Shown: positions 28,265-37,615, numbered from the stretch's first letter. The stretch: DNA of 64,000 nucleotides from Kribbella italica (GCF_014205135.1 NZ_JACHMY010000001.1:1116001-1180000), one strand, 5' to 3'. The notes: generated by a model not told the origin, from the letters alone. Numbers and translations are program-made.

Positions 28265-29148
28265 ACGACCTCGTCGCGACGGTGGTCCGTGGTCTCGGCA
28301 ACGGTTCGATCTACGCCCTGCTGGCGCTCGGGTTCGTGATCGTCTACAAGTCGATGCGGGTGATCAGCTTCGCCCAGCCGGCGTTCATGATGGCCGGCGG
28401 CGTGCTGGTCAGCCATCTCGTGCTGCAGATGAACTTCTTCCTGGCGGTCGTGCTCGCGTTGCTGCTGACCGGGTTGCTCGGCGTCGGCGTCGAACGCGTG
28501 GCGCTGCGGCCGATGATCGGCAAGCCGGTGTTCGTGATCGCGATCATCACGCTCGGCGTCGACGTGGTGATCCGTACGGTGGTCAACTCGTTCATCGGCG
28601 TGGACATTCGCCAGATGGGCGACCCTTGGGGCCTGAAGCAACTGAAGGTCGGCAGCGTGACGATCGACCAGCGGCACCTCGCCACCCTCGTCACCACCTT
28701 GGTCGTCGTCGCGGCCCTGTTCGCCTTCTACCGCTGGTCCCGGACCGGCCTCGCGATGCGCGCCGCGTCGTCGGACCAGGAGGTCGCGCAGGCCCAGGGC
28801 GTCTCGGTCGGCGGCGTGTTCTCGTTGTCCTGGGCGCTGGCGGCGATGCTGGCCGGGCTCGCCGGAGTGTTCCTCTCGACCGGCATCGGGCTGGAGCAGA
28901 ACCTCTGGCTGACCGCGCTCAAGGCGTTGCCGGTGATCATCCTCGGCGGCCTCGACTCGCTCGGTGGCGCGGTCGTCGCGGGCCTGTCCATCGGCGTGGT
29001 CGAGGCGCTGGTCGGCAACTACGGCGGCTCGGTCAGCCCGGTCTTCGGTGGCGACTTCTTCCTCGTGGTGCCGTACCTGCTGATGCTGCTCGTCCTCCTG
29101 GTCAGACCGTACGGACTCTTCGGAACGCGAGAGGTGGAGCGGATATGA
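28261..29148 (+). CDS. LivH-type ABC transporter permease
   Basis: 295 residues, about eight hydrophobic segments, starting GTGA on the ligase stop. Typical LivH features: GNGSIYALLALGFVIVYKSM at the N-terminus, and ALAAMLAGLAGVFLSTG and LPVIILGGLDSLGGAVVAGL in the permease core. It forms the membrane channel with the LivM-type protein encoded next. Confidence 0.92.
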   Translation: MNDLVATVVRGLGNGSIYALLALGFVIVYKSMRVISFAQPAFMMAGGVLVSHLVLQMNFFLAVVLALLLTGLLGVGVERVALRPMIGKPVFVIAIITLGVDVVIRTVVNSFIGVDIRQMGDPWGLKQLKVGSVTIDQRHLATLVTTLVVVAALFAFYRWSRTGLAMRAASSDQEVAQAQGVSVGGVFSLSWALAAMLAGLAGVFLSTGIGLEQNLWLTALKALPVIILGGLDSLGGAVVAGLSIGVVEALVGNYGGSVSPVFGGDFFLVVPYLLMLLVLLVRPYGLFGTREVERI

Positions 29149-30251
29149 GAGGGCGCCCACTGCTCTACACCGCGTACGGGCAGGACATGGCGTTGCTCAA
29201 CACGCCGGGCAAGCGGTGGTGGACGCTGGTCCTCGCCCTCGCCGCGATCACCCTGCCGTTCATGCTCGAGGACGATCTGCTCGTCGTACTGGCGACTGCT
29301 TTTGTCGCGGCGATCGGCGCGATCGGGCTCAACCTCGTCACCGGGTACGCCGGGCAGGTGTCGCTCGGGCACGCGTTCTTCCTGGCGATCGGGGCCTACA
29401 CGGCAGCGGCGCTGTCGGGGGATCCGGACAGCACCCGGCTGATCGGGTTCGGGATCACGTCGTTGCCGATCTGGTTGCTGGCGGCCGGGCTGGTCGCCGG
29501 GCTGGCCGGGTTGATCGTCGCGCCGTTGGCCGCGCGCCTCAGGGGGTTGTACCTGGCGGTGGTGACGCTCGGGCTGGTGTTCATCGGGGAGCACTTGTTC
29601 AAGCACTGGCGGGAGCTGACCGGGGGAGTGGGCGTCGGGCGGCCGGCCGCCGTACCGGAGCTGTTCGGCTTGCAGTTCGCCGTCGACGGGGCGTTCTTCA
29701 CCAAGGCGCAGAAGCTGTACCTGTTGATGTTCGTGCTGCTGGTGATCTTCGGTGTGCTGGCCCGGAACCTGGTCCGCTCGCGGATCGGCCGGGCGCTGGC
29801 CGCGGTCCGCGACCGGGACCTGGCCGCCGAGGTGATCGGGGTCGACGTGACCCGGTACAAGATGGTCGCCTTCGCGGTGTCGTCGTTCTACGCCGGGGTC
29901 GCGGGGGCGCTGCTGTACGTGATGATCGGTTTCGTCGAGCCGGGGTCGTTCAACCTCGCGCTGTCGGTGCAGTACATCGCGATGATCCTGGTCGGCGGCG
30001 TGGCGACCATCTCGGGATCGGTGCTGGGCGCGCTGTTCATCACGCTGTTGCCGCGGGTCACCCGCGAACTGCCGGCGGTGCTGCCGTTCGTCAGCAGCAG
30101 TTCCACCGCCGGGGGCATCACGGTCTTCCAGGTCGAGGCGATCCTCTACGGCCTGTTGATCATCGGCTTCCTGATCTTCGAACCGCGAGGGCTGTTCGGG
30201 ATCTGGATCCGCATCCGCACCTACTGGAAGTCGTGGCCGTTCTCGCACTGA
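29145..30251 (+). CDS. LivM-type ABC transporter permease
   Basis: 368 residues from ATG 29145 (ATGA overlap with LivH). About ten hydrophobic segments. Family marks are AIGAIGLNLVTGYAGQVSLGHAFFLAIGAYTAA, VRDRDLAAEVIGVDVTRYK (coupling loop) and SVQYIAMILVGGVATISGSVLGA. Ends 40 bp before the binding-protein gene, which has a strong GGAGG site. Confidence 0.92.
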   Translation: MRGRPLLYTAYGQDMALLNTPGKRWWTLVLALAAITLPFMLEDDLLVVLATAFVAAIGAIGLNLVTGYAGQVSLGHAFFLAIGAYTAAALSGDPDSTRLIGFGITSLPIWLLAAGLVAGLAGLIVAPLAARLRGLYLAVVTLGLVFIGEHLFKHWRELTGGVGVGRPAAVPELFGLQFAVDGAFFTKAQKLYLLMFVLLVIFGVLARNLVRSRIGRALAAVRDRDLAAEVIGVDVTRYKMVAFAVSSFYAGVAGALLYVMIGFVEPGSFNLALSVQYIAMILVGGVATISGSVLGALFITLLPRVTRELPAVLPFVSSSSTAGGITVFQVEAILYGLLIIGFLIFEPRGLFGIWIRIRTYWKSWPFSH

Positions 30252-30291
30252 CCCGCCAGGGCGGAGCTGGGGAGGCTGAGGAGGAAGAGCG

Positions 30292-31596
30292 ATGAACAGA
30301 AGTCGCAGGACGGTCGCGGTGGGTCTGGTGGCCGCCGTACTGGCCGTTGCCGGGTGCCGCAACGACGCACCCGAGACGCAGGAAGGCAGCGAGGGCGTCA
30401 AGTTCGACGTCGGGGTGACCAAGGAACCGTGCCCGAGCGCGGTCGACCAGGCCAAGGGCTGCATCTACCTCGGCGTCATCTCGGACCTGACCGAAGGGCC
30501 GTTCAAGGCGCTCGGGGTCCCGGTGACCGAGGGGCAGAAGGCGTTCTGGAAGCGCGTCAACGCGGCCGGCGGGATCGGTGGCTACGAGGTCGACGTGGTC
30601 AAGTACACCAAGGACAACAAGTACAACCCGCAGGTCCACAACGAGGTGTACGCCGAGATCAAGCCGAACGTGCTCGGGCTCGCGCAGACCCTCGGCTCGC
30701 CTCCGACCGCGGCGATCCTGGCCGATCTGAAGTCGAGCAACGTGATCGCCGTACCGGCCTCGTGGACGTCGGCGTGGGCGTTCGAGGACGTGATCCTGGA
30801 GTCCGGGACGAACTACTGCTTCGAGTCGATGAACTCGGTCGACTACGGCGTGGAGACGCTGAAGGCGAAGTCCGTCGCCGCCGTGCACTTCCCGGGCGAC
30901 TACGGCGACGACGCCGCGGCCGGGGCGAAGCTCGCGGCGACCGGGAACGGGCTGACGTTCACCGACATCCCGACGGCGGCCGGGCAGGAGAACCAGGGCG
31001 CCGCGATCACCAAGCTGGTGGCCGCGAAGCCGGACGTGGTCGTTCTCGCGACCGGTCCGACCGAGGCCGCCACGATCGTCGGCGGTGCCGCGCAGGCCGG
31101 CTTCAAGGGCAAGTTCATCGGGGTCAGCCCGACCTGGAACCCGGCGTTGCTGAAGAGCCCGGCGGCGCCGGCGCTGACGGCGCTGTACCTGCAGTCCGGC
31201 CCGTGGGCGCCGTACGGCACGGACACGCCTGGGCACAAGGCGCTTCGCGAGTCGGTCGGCGACGCCGCGTTCAAGGCCGCGCCGAGTGACGGCTACACGG
31301 CCGGCTGGGTCTGGTCGTACCCGATGAAGGCCGCGCTGGAGAAGGCCGTCGAGAGCAAGGACCTGACCCGCCCCGGCCTGCTGGCCGCGGTCAAGTCGCT
31401 CACCACGGTCGACTACGAAGGCATGCTGCCCGCCGAAGCCGGCAAGTACGGCGGCGAGCCCAACGACCGCGTCTTCCGGCAGAGCCTGATCTCCAAGGTC
31501 GACGCGCCCTCACCGACGGGCGTGGCCGTGGAGAAGGACTTCTTCACCGGCAAGACTGCTGCCGACTACGACTTCACCAAGCCCTGCTACCAGTAG
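30292..31596 (+). CDS. LivK-type substrate-binding lipoprotein
   Basis: 434 residues. The signal peptide ends in the lipobox LAVAGC (Cys about residue 22), so the protein is anchored outside the membrane. The rest is a two-lobed periplasmic-binding fold of the LivK/HAAT class: YLGVISDLTEGPFKALG, WKRVNAAGGIGGYEVDVV, NYCFESMNSVDYGVE and VVVLATGPTEAATIVGGAAQAGFKG. Last gene of the operon. The ligand cannot be read from sequence; the acyl-CoA ligase in the operon argues for an organic acid rather than leucine. Confidence 0.9.
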   Translation: MNRSRRTVAVGLVAAVLAVAGCRNDAPETQEGSEGVKFDVGVTKEPCPSAVDQAKGCIYLGVISDLTEGPFKALGVPVTEGQKAFWKRVNAAGGIGGYEVDVVKYTKDNKYNPQVHNEVYAEIKPNVLGLAQTLGSPPTAAILADLKSSNVIAVPASWTSAWAFEDVILESGTNYCFESMNSVDYGVETLKAKSVAAVHFPGDYGDDAAAGAKLAATGNGLTFTDIPTAAGQENQGAAITKLVAAKPDVVVLATGPTEAATIVGGAAQAGFKGKFIGVSPTWNPALLKSPAAPALTALYLQSGPWAPYGTDTPGHKALRESVGDAAFKAAPSDGYTAGWVWSYPMKAALEKAVESKDLTRPGLLAAVKSLTTVDYEGMLPAEAGKYGGEPNDRVFRQSLISKVDAPSPTGVAVEKDFFTGKTAADYDFTKPCYQ

Positions 31597-31704
31597 ATTC
31601 ACTGCGGTCACGGTGAGTGCCTGACACTCGTTCTCTTGCTGTTGGGTTGTTGTTTACCGTACGTTCACTGGCGACAACTGCTTGTACGCACAAGGAGGCC
31701 CGCC

Positions 31705-33102
31705 GTGACCGCAACAAATCCCCTGTCCAGGCGTCAGTTCGTCGCCCGAGCGGCCGCGGCCGGAGTCGCGGTCAGTGTGGTGGGGTCCGTCGACGCGCTC
31801 TACACCGCTCAGCCGGCGCTGGGCACGTCCGGGCCGAAGATCGGGTACGGGCCGTTGATCGAGGACCCCAAGGGGATGCTCGACCTGCCCCGCGGGTTCA
31901 GCTACCAGGTGCTCTCGCGGGAAGGCGCCGTCCGCAAGGACGGGCTGAAGACGCCGAGCCGGTTCGACGGGATGGGGACCTTCCCGGACCGGCACGGCGG
32001 CAACCGGCTGGTCCGCAACCACGAGTGCAGCCCGACCGCGACGATCGGCGTGAAGGCGCCGCCGGAGCGGACCTACGACCCGATGGGCTTCGGCGGCACC
32101 AGCACGCTGGTGGTCGACCGGCACAACCACTCCACCAAGGAGTTCACCAGCCTCGGCGGTACGGCGATCAACTGCTCCGGCGGCATCACCCCGTGGCGCA
32201 CCTGGCTGACCTGCGAGGAGACCGAGCTCAAGGCCGGCGAGAGCGGCTACACCAAGGACCACGGCTTCATCTTCGAGGTCGACCCGTACGACGACCGCCG
32301 CAACGTGCACCCGACGCCGCTGAAGCAGATGGGCCGGTTCCAGCACGAAGCCGTCGCGATCGACCCGTCGACCGGCATCGTGTACGAGACCGAGGACGCC
32401 TTCGTCGCGCCGCTCGGCGGGTTCTACCGCTTCCTCCCGAACCGTCCGCGCGGCGGCTGGGGCAGCCTGCGGGCCGGTGGTGAGCTGCAGGCGATGCACA
32501 TCCCGGACCTGCCGGACCTGTCGGTGGTGCAGGAGCCGGGCACGGAGTTCCGCGGCGTGCGGTGGGTCAAGGTGCCCGACCCGCTGGCGACGTCGGAGTC
32601 GGTCCGGGCCCAGGACTACGCCAAGCCGATCACCGGCGGGTACAAGCTCGAAGGCTGCTGGTGGGGTTCGCTGGACCGCTGCGTGTACTTCGTCTCGTCG
32701 TTCGCGCGGACCGAGCTCGGCCCGAAGGTCGACCACGACGGACAGGTCTGGCGCTACGACCCGCGGCGCCGGACGCTGCGGCTGATGGTGATCTTCACCC
32801 GCCCGTCGCCCGGCTCGGACGACCCCGAGTTCGATGCCCCGGACAACATCACGATGTCGCCGTACGGCGGGCTGATGATGTGCGAGGACGGCCTCGGCGA
32901 GCAGCACATCCTCGGCACCACGGAGGACGGCGAGGTCTTCAAGTTCGCGCGGAACCGGGTGAACAACGGGACGCCGGAAGAGCCGGAGTACGGCGAGCTG
33001 GCCGGCGCGGGCTTCTCCGCCGACGGCCGGACGATGTTCTTCAACGTCTACACGCCCGGGATCACCTACGCGATCACGGGCCCCTGGCGGCGCAGGCGCT
33101 GA
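31705..33102 (+). CDS. PhoX-type alkaline phosphatase (DUF839), Tat-exported
   Basis: 465 residues from GTG 31705, which has AAGGAGG just upstream; an in-frame ATG at 31636 would misplace the signal. SRRQFVARAAAAGVAVS is a twin-arginine signal with a hydrophobic core. The mature part has PhoX landmarks: NHECSPTA, GGTSTLVVD, CSGGITPWRTWLTCEET (metal-site glutamates) and a C-terminal GAGFSADGRTMFFNV. PhoX enzymes are calcium/iron phosphatases that release phosphate from organic esters. A PHO-box-like GTTCACTGGCG is at 31663-31673. Its end overlaps the convergent YhhN gene by 37 bp. Confidence 0.88.
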   Translation: MTATNPLSRRQFVARAAAAGVAVSVVGSVDALYTAQPALGTSGPKIGYGPLIEDPKGMLDLPRGFSYQVLSREGAVRKDGLKTPSRFDGMGTFPDRHGGNRLVRNHECSPTATIGVKAPPERTYDPMGFGGTSTLVVDRHNHSTKEFTSLGGTAINCSGGITPWRTWLTCEETELKAGESGYTKDHGFIFEVDPYDDRRNVHPTPLKQMGRFQHEAVAIDPSTGIVYETEDAFVAPLGGFYRFLPNRPRGGWGSLRAGGELQAMHIPDLPDLSVVQEPGTEFRGVRWVKVPDPLATSESVRAQDYAKPITGGYKLEGCWWGSLDRCVYFVSSFARTELGPKVDHDGQVWRYDPRRRTLRLMVIFTRPSPGSDDPEFDAPDNITMSPYGGLMMCEDGLGEQHILGTTEDGEVFKFARNRVNNGTPEEPEYGELAGAGFSADGRTMFFNVYTPGITYAITGPWRRRR

Positions 33103-33704
33103 TTCGTGACGCCGGAGGTCAGCAGGTACTGGCCTCCGGCGTACGTCGCCATCGTGAGCGCGCTCCGGCCCGGGAAGTCGTGCCCGGCCAGCCGGAGTGC
33201 GATCAGCGCGTCCGAGACCAGGAACAGCGCGCCGCCGGCGCCGCTGCGCGGGTTGTGCCAGCGGGAGACCACAGCGGTTGCCGTGAGCAACAACGCGTAC
33301 GCCGCGACCGGGACGCGCTGGGAGCCGAGCCCGCGCGAGAGGACCGCGACGAGCGCGGCCCAGAGCGCGCCGTACGCCGCGAGGACGCGCCACGAGCGCT
33401 GGGTGGATTCCGGGAGCATGAGCGCCAGGTAGCAGGCGTGGGCCGCGGCGAAGGCGGCGATGCCGGCTGACTGGAGCTCGGTCTCCAGCAGGAGATCGCC
33501 GGCGGCCGACGCGAGCAAGGCCGCCTGGAGCAGTGGAGGGGCTTCGCGGGTGCGCGACCAGGCGAGGAGCAAGGGCATGAGAGTGGCTTTGCTGGCCTGC
33601 CGGAGGATCTTCACGTCGAAGGCGACCGCTGCTACGTGCACCACCGAAGCGGTCCAGTAAACAGCTGAGTGCTTCCTTCCGGCGATCAGCTTGCTCAGGC
33701 TCAT
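33066..33704 (-). CDS. YhhN-family membrane protein (lysoplasmalogenase-like)
   Basis: 212 residues with about eight short hydrophobic helices. YhhN marks: LLASAAGDLLLE, FAAAHACYLALML and GALLFLVSDALIAL (the conserved FxxSD). Some family members hydrolyse lysoplasmalogen; whether this one does is not known. It lies alone between the hydrazine-type cluster's terminator and the convergent PhoX gene. Confidence 0.85.
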   Translation of the reverse strand: MSLSKLIAGRKHSAVYWTASVVHVAAVAFDVKILRQASKATLMPLLLAWSRTREAPPLLQAALLASAAGDLLLETELQSAGIAAFAAAHACYLALMLPESTQRSWRVLAAYGALWAALVAVLSRGLGSQRVPVAAYALLLTATAVVSRWHNPRSGAGGALFLVSDALIALRLAGHDFPGRSALTMATYAGGQYLLTSGVTNQRLRRQGPVIA

Positions 33705-33742
33705 GCGGTCGAGTGTGCCGACTCGAGATGAACAGAACAGAA

Positions 33743-33773
33743 AGCCCGGGCACGGAGGATCCGTGCCCGGGCT
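33743..33773 (-). terminator. rho-independent terminator of the N-N-bond operon
   Basis: A 14-bp perfect stem, AGCCCGGGCACGGA (33743-33756) with TCCGTGCCCGGGCT (33760-33773), loop of three. Read leftward it is followed by TTTCTGTTCTGTT, so it stops transcription coming from the operon at 33814-42139. Confidence 0.85.
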
Positions 33774-33813
33774 GCTCAGCCGAGTGACTGGGGGGTCGGG
33801 CTGAGCGGGTCTG

Positions 33814-35052
33814 TCAGGGTTCGTCGATGACGATCGCGGCCTCCATCTCCAGCACGCGGCGGTAGTCGTCGTCGAGGGTCTGGGCGTCGCTGTGGATCAG
33901 GATCACCCAGGCCAGGCAGGTGAACAGGTCGACCGTCTCCGGGACGACCGCGTCCTCGTCGTGCAGGATCTTCATCCAGTGGAACGACTTCAGCGACTCG
34001 ATGCCGTCGAAGACCTCGCGGTTGCGGAAGTACCCGTCCCGGTACGCCGAGACGAAGATCCCGCGCAGATGCTGAACCAGGTCGAACCCGTCCCGCACCT
34101 CGCCGCGCACCCGGTGCGCGACGGTCCGCTTGATGTGGTTGTCACCGGTGGCCAGCTCGCTGACCATCTGGTGACCGCCACCGGCGGGCCGGGCCGCGAC
34201 CTCGATCAGCCGGGGGCCGTCCGCGGTCATCATCACCTCGGCGTGCCCGCACCCGATCCGGATGCCGACCGCGTCCAGCACCTGCTGGGTGTACGGCCAG
34301 AGCGCCTGGACCTCCGGGTCGTCCTCGGCGAGGAAGTCGATCCGGTGGTAGATGCCGATCTTGTCGCCGCGGCTGATCTTCGTGTAGCGACAGACGTCGA
34401 CCAGTGAGTGCTTGCCGTCGACGGTGTAGCTGTCGACCAGGTACTCGGTGCCTTCGGCGTACTCCTGGATCAGGACGGCGTCGTTGACCAGGCCCATCTT
34501 GTTGGTCCGCCCGAGCACCCGGTCGAACCGCTCGCGCCAGTCGCCGTCCTCGAAGACGACGTACACCTCGTCACCGGCGGCGCTCTTCGGCGGCTTGATC
34601 ACCAGCCGCCGTCCGAGCAGGTCGTTCTCCTTCAGCCAGCGCTCCGCCTCGACCGGGTCGGCGGTCCGGATCTGCCGCAGCCGGGGCACGCCCGCGAGGC
34701 GCAGGGCCTCGGCCATGTCCCACTTGTCCCGCCGCGCGGACGCGAGCTCCGGCACGTTGCCGGTGCCCGGGACCAGGATCTCGATCAGCTGGTCGCACAG
34801 CTCGGTCCCGCTCTCGGCACCGGGGAACAGGTACTCCGGCTCGTACTGCCGAAGCTCCTCGGCCAGCGCGGCGACGTCCCCGGTGAAGTAGTGGATGTGC
34901 TCGAACTCCTCCGGGTGCCAGCTTCCCGTGAACGCCGGCGGCGGCACGAGCCCACTCAGTACGGCGACCGGAGTCTGCCCGGCCTCCTTGAAGGCGGCAG
35001 GATATTCCTGCCCGGTGGACAAGGGGTCCACGATGATCGTGTATTTGGACAT
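33814..35052 (-). CDS. ATP-grasp ligase B of the N-N-bond cluster
   Basis: 412 residues, an ATP-grasp carboxylate-amine/thiol ligase that would activate a carboxylate as acyl phosphate and join it to an amine. Seen: a pre-ATP-grasp domain (SKYTIIVDPLSTGQEYPAAF), ATP-lysine block RRLVIKPPKSAAGDEVYVV and VLIQEYAEGTEYLVDSYTVDG, and the metal block GCGHAEVMMTADGPRLIEVAARPAGG. The last reads EVAAR where many ATP-grasps have ExN, as in L-amino-acid ligases. Last gene of the operon, 10 bp after the MFS gene. Substrates unknown; peptide-bond formation with a hydrazino acid is inference. Confidence 0.85.
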   Translation of the reverse strand: MSKYTIIVDPLSTGQEYPAAFKEAGQTPVAVLSGLVPPPAFTGSWHPEEFEHIHYFTGDVAALAEELRQYEPEYLFPGAESGTELCDQLIEILVPGTGNVPELASARRDKWDMAEALRLAGVPRLRQIRTADPVEAERWLKENDLLGRRLVIKPPKSAAGDEVYVVFEDGDWRERFDRVLGRTNKMGLVNDAVLIQEYAEGTEYLVDSYTVDGKHSLVDVCRYTKISRGDKIGIYHRIDFLAEDDPEVQALWPYTQQVLDAVGIRIGCGHAEVMMTADGPRLIEVAARPAGGGHQMVSELATGDNHIKRTVAHRVRGEVRDGFDLVQHLRGIFVSAYRDGYFRNREVFDGIESLKSFHWMKILHDEDAVVPETVDLFTCLAWVILIHSDAQTLDDDYRRVLEMEAAIVIDEP

Positions 35053-35062
35053 CAGGGTTCTC

Positions 35063-36352
35063 CTACGACGAAGTCTCGCTCGGCAGCGGCTCGGTGGCCG
35101 GGGTCATGTCCACTGCTGGTTCCTCGGTGGCGGCGAGGGGCTTGCCGGGCATCCCGATGGACGCCAGGACGATGCCGATCAGGCCGGCGAGTCCGCAGTA
35201 CAGCCACACGTCGGTCCCGGAGTTGTTCCAGATCCACACCCCCAGGAACGGGCCGAGCGCGGAGCCCAGGCCGAACATGGCGTGCGCCGACCCGACGTAC
35301 CGGCCGAGCAGTTGCGGCGGCGCGGCCATGCCGGGATAGGCGAACATGGTCGGACCGGCGATGATCTCGGCCAGCGTCCACAGCAGCGTGCCGATCACGA
35401 AGATCGCCACTCCGCCGGGGAGCGCGTAGAACGCCAGACCGCCGCCGAGCAGGACGAAGCCCGCGATCACGACGAGCTTGGGTGCCCAGTGCTGGACCAC
35501 CTTGGTGACCAGCAGCTCGCAGGTGATGACGATGAACCCGTTCAGCGCGACGACCGCGCTGAACCACCACGTCGACAACCCGTCGGCCTTCATGTGCAGC
35601 GGAAGTACCGCCAGGTACTGCATGTAGATCGCGGCGTTGATGAACATGCAGACCAGGAACAGCACGTACTTGTAGTCCCGCAGCACGGTCAGGTAGTTGC
35701 CGGCGGCAGCGGGTTCGGCCGGTACGTCCTGCACCGCGCCGTCGTCCGCCGCGGCCGTGGACCGCCGCTTCGGCAGCGCGATGATCGCGACTGCCGCGTA
35801 CGCCAGCGCGGCCAGGGCCTCACCGATGAACAGCAGGTCCCACGAGACGGCCACCAGCGCCGCACCGACGAGCGGTGCGGCCGTGGCGCCGACGTTCATC
35901 GTCAACCGGTAGACCGCGAAGATCATCACCTGGCGGTGCTTCGGGGTCAGTTCGGTCAGCAACGCCGCCGACGCGGGCCGGTAGAACTGCCCGACCGCAC
36001 CGGCCAGCGCGACCACGATCAGAACGGCCGTGTAGCTCGGCACGTACGCGATCGCCAGCACGAACCCGGCCATGCCGAACATGCTGATCAGTACGGCGGC
36101 CCGGGGCCCGATCTTGTCCGACAGCGAGCCGCCGATGATCAGACCGACGACCGTGCCACCGCCGTACACGCCGAGCGCCGTACCGGCCTGGACGTCGGTG
36201 AAGCCCTTCGAGGTGGTCAGGAAGAGCACCAGGAAGACCTGCAGGAACCAGCCGAGCTTGTTGACGAAGTTGCCGATCAGCAGGGCCTTGACCGCGACCG
36301 GCGCCTCCCGGATGGTCACCCAGACGCCGGTGTCCTCCGTGGTCTCGGTCAT
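35063..36352 (-). CDS. MFS transporter of the N-N-bond cluster
   Basis: 429 residues from ATG 36352 (ATGA overlap with ATP-grasp A), about 12 hydrophobic segments. Loop 2-3 has GGSLSDKIGPRAAVLIS, and the region QFYRPASAALLTELTPKHRQ is typical of the MdtH/YceL-like exporter branch. Placed between the two ligase genes, it most likely exports the cluster product and may give self-protection. Confidence 0.87.
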   Translation of the reverse strand: MTETTEDTGVWVTIREAPVAVKALLIGNFVNKLGWFLQVFLVLFLTTSKGFTDVQAGTALGVYGGGTVVGLIIGGSLSDKIGPRAAVLISMFGMAGFVLAIAYVPSYTAVLIVVALAGAVGQFYRPASAALLTELTPKHRQVMIFAVYRLTMNVGATAAPLVGAALVAVSWDLLFIGEALAALAYAAVAIIALPKRRSTAAADDGAVQDVPAEPAAAGNYLTVLRDYKYVLFLVCMFINAAIYMQYLAVLPLHMKADGLSTWWFSAVVALNGFIVITCELLVTKVVQHWAPKLVVIAGFVLLGGGLAFYALPGGVAIFVIGTLLWTLAEIIAGPTMFAYPGMAAPPQLLGRYVGSAHAMFGLGSALGPFLGVWIWNNSGTDVWLYCGLAGLIGIVLASIGMPGKPLAATEEPAVDMTPATEPLPSETSS

Positions 36353-37614
36353 GACGTCGGCTCCTCTGGCTCCTTGACCTTGCCCGACCAGCGCAGCGCC
36401 TTCTCGGCGGCGTCCAGCCCGGCCCGGCAGTCGTCCGTCGACGTCGCCACCACGGTCGCGTACGCGATCCGGCCCCACAGGGTGCCTTCCGGCGGGGGAC
36501 TGGTGGTCTGGCCGGCCTCCATCAGCGGGACCAGCTGGTCGATCGTCGCCGGCAGATCGGCCTCCTCGAAGGCGACCGAGTCCAGCACGGTGTCGTTCTC
36601 GTCGACGTAGAAGAACCGCACCCCGCCGACCATCGTCCGGTCCGGGACCAGCTCCGGGGAGCGCCCGGTCGCGACGGCGGCCGCCGCCAGCCCCGGGTCG
36701 GCGCCGGTCGCCTGCAGCCCGAGGTACGGGATCATGTCGCCGCCGATCCGGGCGTTGATCTCGATCACCTTCGGCCCGTCGGCGGTCATCATGATCTCGG
36801 TGTGCGTGACCCCGTCGGTGAACTCGATCGCGGCGTGCGCGTCGGCCAGCACCTGGAACAGGTGCTCGTCGGCCAGCAGCGGGTCGGCCGCGTCGACGAA
36901 GTGCCCGATCTCCTCGGCGTACGGCGGGTAGCCGATCTCCTTGCGGGCCAGGCAGAACGGTGTCACCTGGCCCTGGAACACGGCCGCGTCGATGCTGATC
37001 TCGTAGCCGTCGGCGAACTCCTCGACCAGCACCTTGACGTCGTAGTGCGGCGCCTCCGGAACGGTCGTGTCGTGCGCGAAGGCCCAGTTCGCGCTGAGCT
37101 CCTCGGCCGAGTTCACCTTCACCACGCCGAGGCTGGCGGCCAGCGCGCGCGGCTTGAGGATCACCGGGTAGCCGAGCTTGTCGGCGGTGACGAGCGCCTC
37201 GTCGACGGTGTCCACGAGCACGGACTCCGGCTGCGGGACGCCCTGCGCGGCGAGCGCCGTACGGGTCAGGTGCTTGTCACGGCACCGGTTGATCATCGCC
37301 ACGTCACCGCCCGGCAGGCCGAGCGCCTCGGCGACGTGGGCGGTCTGCAGGATCCGCGCCTCGTCCCAGCAGAGCACACCGTCGATCGGCTGCTCGGCGT
37401 CGAGCTTGCGGGCCGCGGCGACCAGCGCCTCGGCGTCGAGCGTGGTCTCGAGCACGGTCCAGGCCTCGATGTACTCCTTCTCCCAGGTCGGCTCCGCGTG
37501 CAGGAACATGTGGATCCGGTACTGCGGCGCGACCGAGCGCAGGATGTACTCGCGGAACAGGCGCATCCCGGTCGCCACCACGAGCAGGTGCGGGCGTTCG
37601 TTGCTGGGGTTCAT
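36349..37614 (-). CDS. ATP-grasp ligase A of the N-N-bond cluster
   Basis: 421 residues from ATG 37614, with GGGAGG upstream; the longer open frame to 37719 is rejected. ATP-grasp blocks: YPVILKPRALAASLGVVKVN, VLVEEFADGYEISIDAAVFQG and HTEIMMTADGPKVIEINARIGGD, with the canonical EIN metal ligands that ligase B lacks. RPHLLVVATG starts the pre-ATP-grasp domain. It starts one base after the upstream stop and overlaps the MFS gene by four bases. It resembles carnosine-synthase/L-amino-acid-ligase-type enzymes; substrate unknown. Confidence 0.87.
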   Translation of the reverse strand: MNPSNERPHLLVVATGMRLFREYILRSVAPQYRIHMFLHAEPTWEKEYIEAWTVLETTLDAEALVAAARKLDAEQPIDGVLCWDEARILQTAHVAEALGLPGGDVAMINRCRDKHLTRTALAAQGVPQPESVLVDTVDEALVTADKLGYPVILKPRALAASLGVVKVNSAEELSANWAFAHDTTVPEAPHYDVKVLVEEFADGYEISIDAAVFQGQVTPFCLARKEIGYPPYAEEIGHFVDAADPLLADEHLFQVLADAHAAIEFTDGVTHTEIMMTADGPKVIEINARIGGDMIPYLGLQATGADPGLAAAAVATGRSPELVPDRTMVGGVRFFYVDENDTVLDSVAFEEADLPATIDQLVPLMEAGQTTSPPPEGTLWGRIAYATVVATSTDDCRAGLDAAEKALRWSGKVKEPEEPTS

Positions 37615-37615
37615 C

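Noticed and set aside
31654-33753. 699-residue leftward open frame opposite the PhoX gene
   Set aside because: PhoX has a Tat signal, ribosome site and family motifs; the antisense frame has none and also overlaps the YhhN gene in another frame.
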